This document shows positions 7,277 to 7,900 of a stretch of 7,900 nucleotides of DNA, piece after piece. The stretch spans positions 1 to 7,900 of the forward strand of contig DAHXOW010000063.1 of NCBI GenBank assembly GCA_027364665.1, read 5' to 3'. Source of the stretch: a bacterium (GTDB lineage: Bacteria > Patescibacteriota > UBA1384 > CAJBMM01). Both the position numbers and the translations under genes were made by a program. Under the pieces are notes generated by a model. It had not been told where the DNA came from, did no database searches, and saw only the letters and a program-made list of their open reading frames with translations. The first letter of the stretch is position 1, and every line of letters starts with the position of its first letter.

Positions 7277-7900
7277 CTATTTATCTCCGGTGTTTCCATT
7301 CTCTTGTTGTTTAATCCGATCCAACCAGAAGTCCCTATATCCGTTGTACTCATGTTGTTTAATCCGTCTCCACCAGAAGTCTTTGGGTACGTACGGGTTC
7401 ATTTCCCGGTAATCCGGGTAATGAGACATAACGCACTCAAGCAGTTTTACTTTGAGACGGATATCCGGCATCCTCATTCTTTTTTCGTAGCTATCCACGT
7501 CTACGTGTAAGTACTGTCTTTCCTCTGACACTTGCCAGATGCGGGTACCTATTATCAGATAACCAAGCTCATCTCTCTTTCTTAAGAGAGGCTCGATCGG
7601 ATGTTCATCAAAATCCAATGGCTCAGTAATATCTTCTACCGGAGGTGGAACATTCAATAAACTGCCAATGTTTTCTTCGATATGCTCAAAGAAAGTCACG
7701 TACTTCTCGAAGGTTGTTTTTAAGGCTTCTATCAACAGCGGGCAGATTTTAGAATCTTCATATAAAACGTTGTGTGTTGCAACCACATCGATATATTCAC
7801 CTCTTAACTCATCAAGTTCCTCTTCGTCCTTCTGGTTGTAGAGCGGTTCTTTAATGAGATGACGGTAGAGATGAGTGGCTGCGCCGTAATTTGAGAAAAA
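7277..7900 (-). CDS. unrecognised protein with duplicated C-terminal motif, 5' end outside window
   Basis: The frame is open from the TAG stop at 7277-7279 to the window edge (208 codons visible). The first possible internal start is a GTG at 7786, but 38 open codons precede it and encode similar-looking sequence (for example NYGAATHLYRHLIKEPLYN), with no ATG among them. The true start is therefore probably beyond 7900. The visible part is hydrophilic and mixed acidic/basic, rich in Trp, Tyr and His, with no signal peptide or membrane helix, and is probably mainly helical. A Pro/Glu-rich stretch (PPPVEDITEPLDFDEHPIEP) separates two halves. The end carries two copies of a 16-residue unit beginning DFW and containing RIKQ. 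I recognise no family and no catalytic motif. It is terminated separately from the polysaccharide operon, so a shared function should not be assumed. Confidence 0.75.
   Translation of the reverse strand, partial: FFSNYGAATHLYRHLIKEPLYNQKDEEELDELRGEYIDVVATHNVLYEDSKICPLLIEALKTTFEKYVTFFEHIEENIGSLLNVPPPVEDITEPLDFDEHPIEPLLRKRDELGYLIIGTRIWQVSEERQYLHVDVDSYEKRMRMPDIRLKVKLLECVMSHYPDYREMNPYVPKDFWWRRIKQHEYNGYRDFWLDRIKQQENGNTGDK
7305..7381 (-). repeat. in-frame tandem duplication, 48-bp period
   Basis: Two 29-bp copies (7305-7333 and 7353-7381) match at 25 of 29 positions and are offset by 48 bp, exactly 16 codons. In the protein they give DFWWRRIKQH followed by DFWLDRIKQQ. The remainder of each unit has diverged more. 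The period in whole codons and the high DNA identity point to a fairly recent duplication inside the reading frame. Confidence 0.85.

Noticed and set aside
7305..7381. Two 29-bp repeats with a 19-bp spacer, considered as a tiny CRISPR array
   Set aside because: Only two imperfect copies, a spacer too short for CRISPR, an exact 16-codon period and an open reading frame through both copies; it is a coding duplication.
4689..7510. Plus-strand frames at 4689-4934, 6206-6415 and 7304-7510
   Set aside because: They are antisense to the glycosyltransferase, the sugar-phosphate transferase and the unrecognised gene, whose frames are supported by conserved motifs or by an in-frame repeat.

Overview
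All genes in this window lie on the minus strand, so the locus reads from right (7900) to left (1). The base composition is moderately AT-rich. TGA, TAA and TAG are all used as stops, so there is no sign of a recoded TGA. A DUF4012-type membrane protein next to a small, tightly packed surface-polysaccharide operon is an arrangement I associate with Patescibacteria (CPR) genomes. Chloroflexota and Actinobacteria also carry DUF4012 proteins, so the phylum is an inference and no 16S or ribosomal gene is present to settle it.

Layout in transcription order. (1) 7900-7277: the 3' part of a soluble, aromatic-rich protein that I do not recognise. Its frame is open to the window edge, and it ends with a recent-looking 16-residue tandem duplication. 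A strong intrinsic terminator (7194-7230) follows it. (2) 7143-1851: a four-gene operon with junctions of overlap, 1 bp and 22 bp. It encodes a polyprenyl-phosphate sugar-1-phosphate transferase (7143-5695), a GT4 glycosyltransferase (5695-4589), a Wzz-type chain-length/co-polymerase protein (4587-3952) and a large DUF4012 single-pass membrane protein with a TTG start (3929-1851). (3) 1799-1: gyrB, the DNA gyrase B subunit, cut by the window edge immediately before its QRYKGLGEM motif. It has its own sigma70-like promoter, squeezed between the DUF4012 stop codon and the gyrB start.

How the operon genes probably work together: the first enzyme loads a sugar phosphate onto undecaprenyl phosphate, the GT4 enzyme extends it, and the Wzz-like protein sets the length or export of the polymer. 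The DUF4012 protein, with a big extracytoplasmic part, may act on or anchor the polymer. Its core shows a motif order reminiscent of LytR-CpsA-Psr ligases, which is an inference. No flippase, polymerase, tyrosine kinase or further glycosyltransferase is visible here. gyrB is a housekeeping gene that appears to be a neighbour only by position.

The best leads for something undescribed are the DUF4012 protein as a possible polymer-anchoring enzyme, the acidic Ser/Asp-rich insertion in the GyrB TOPRIM region, and the unrecognised protein with the duplicated C-terminal motif. I saw no CRISPR array, tRNA, rRNA or mobile element.
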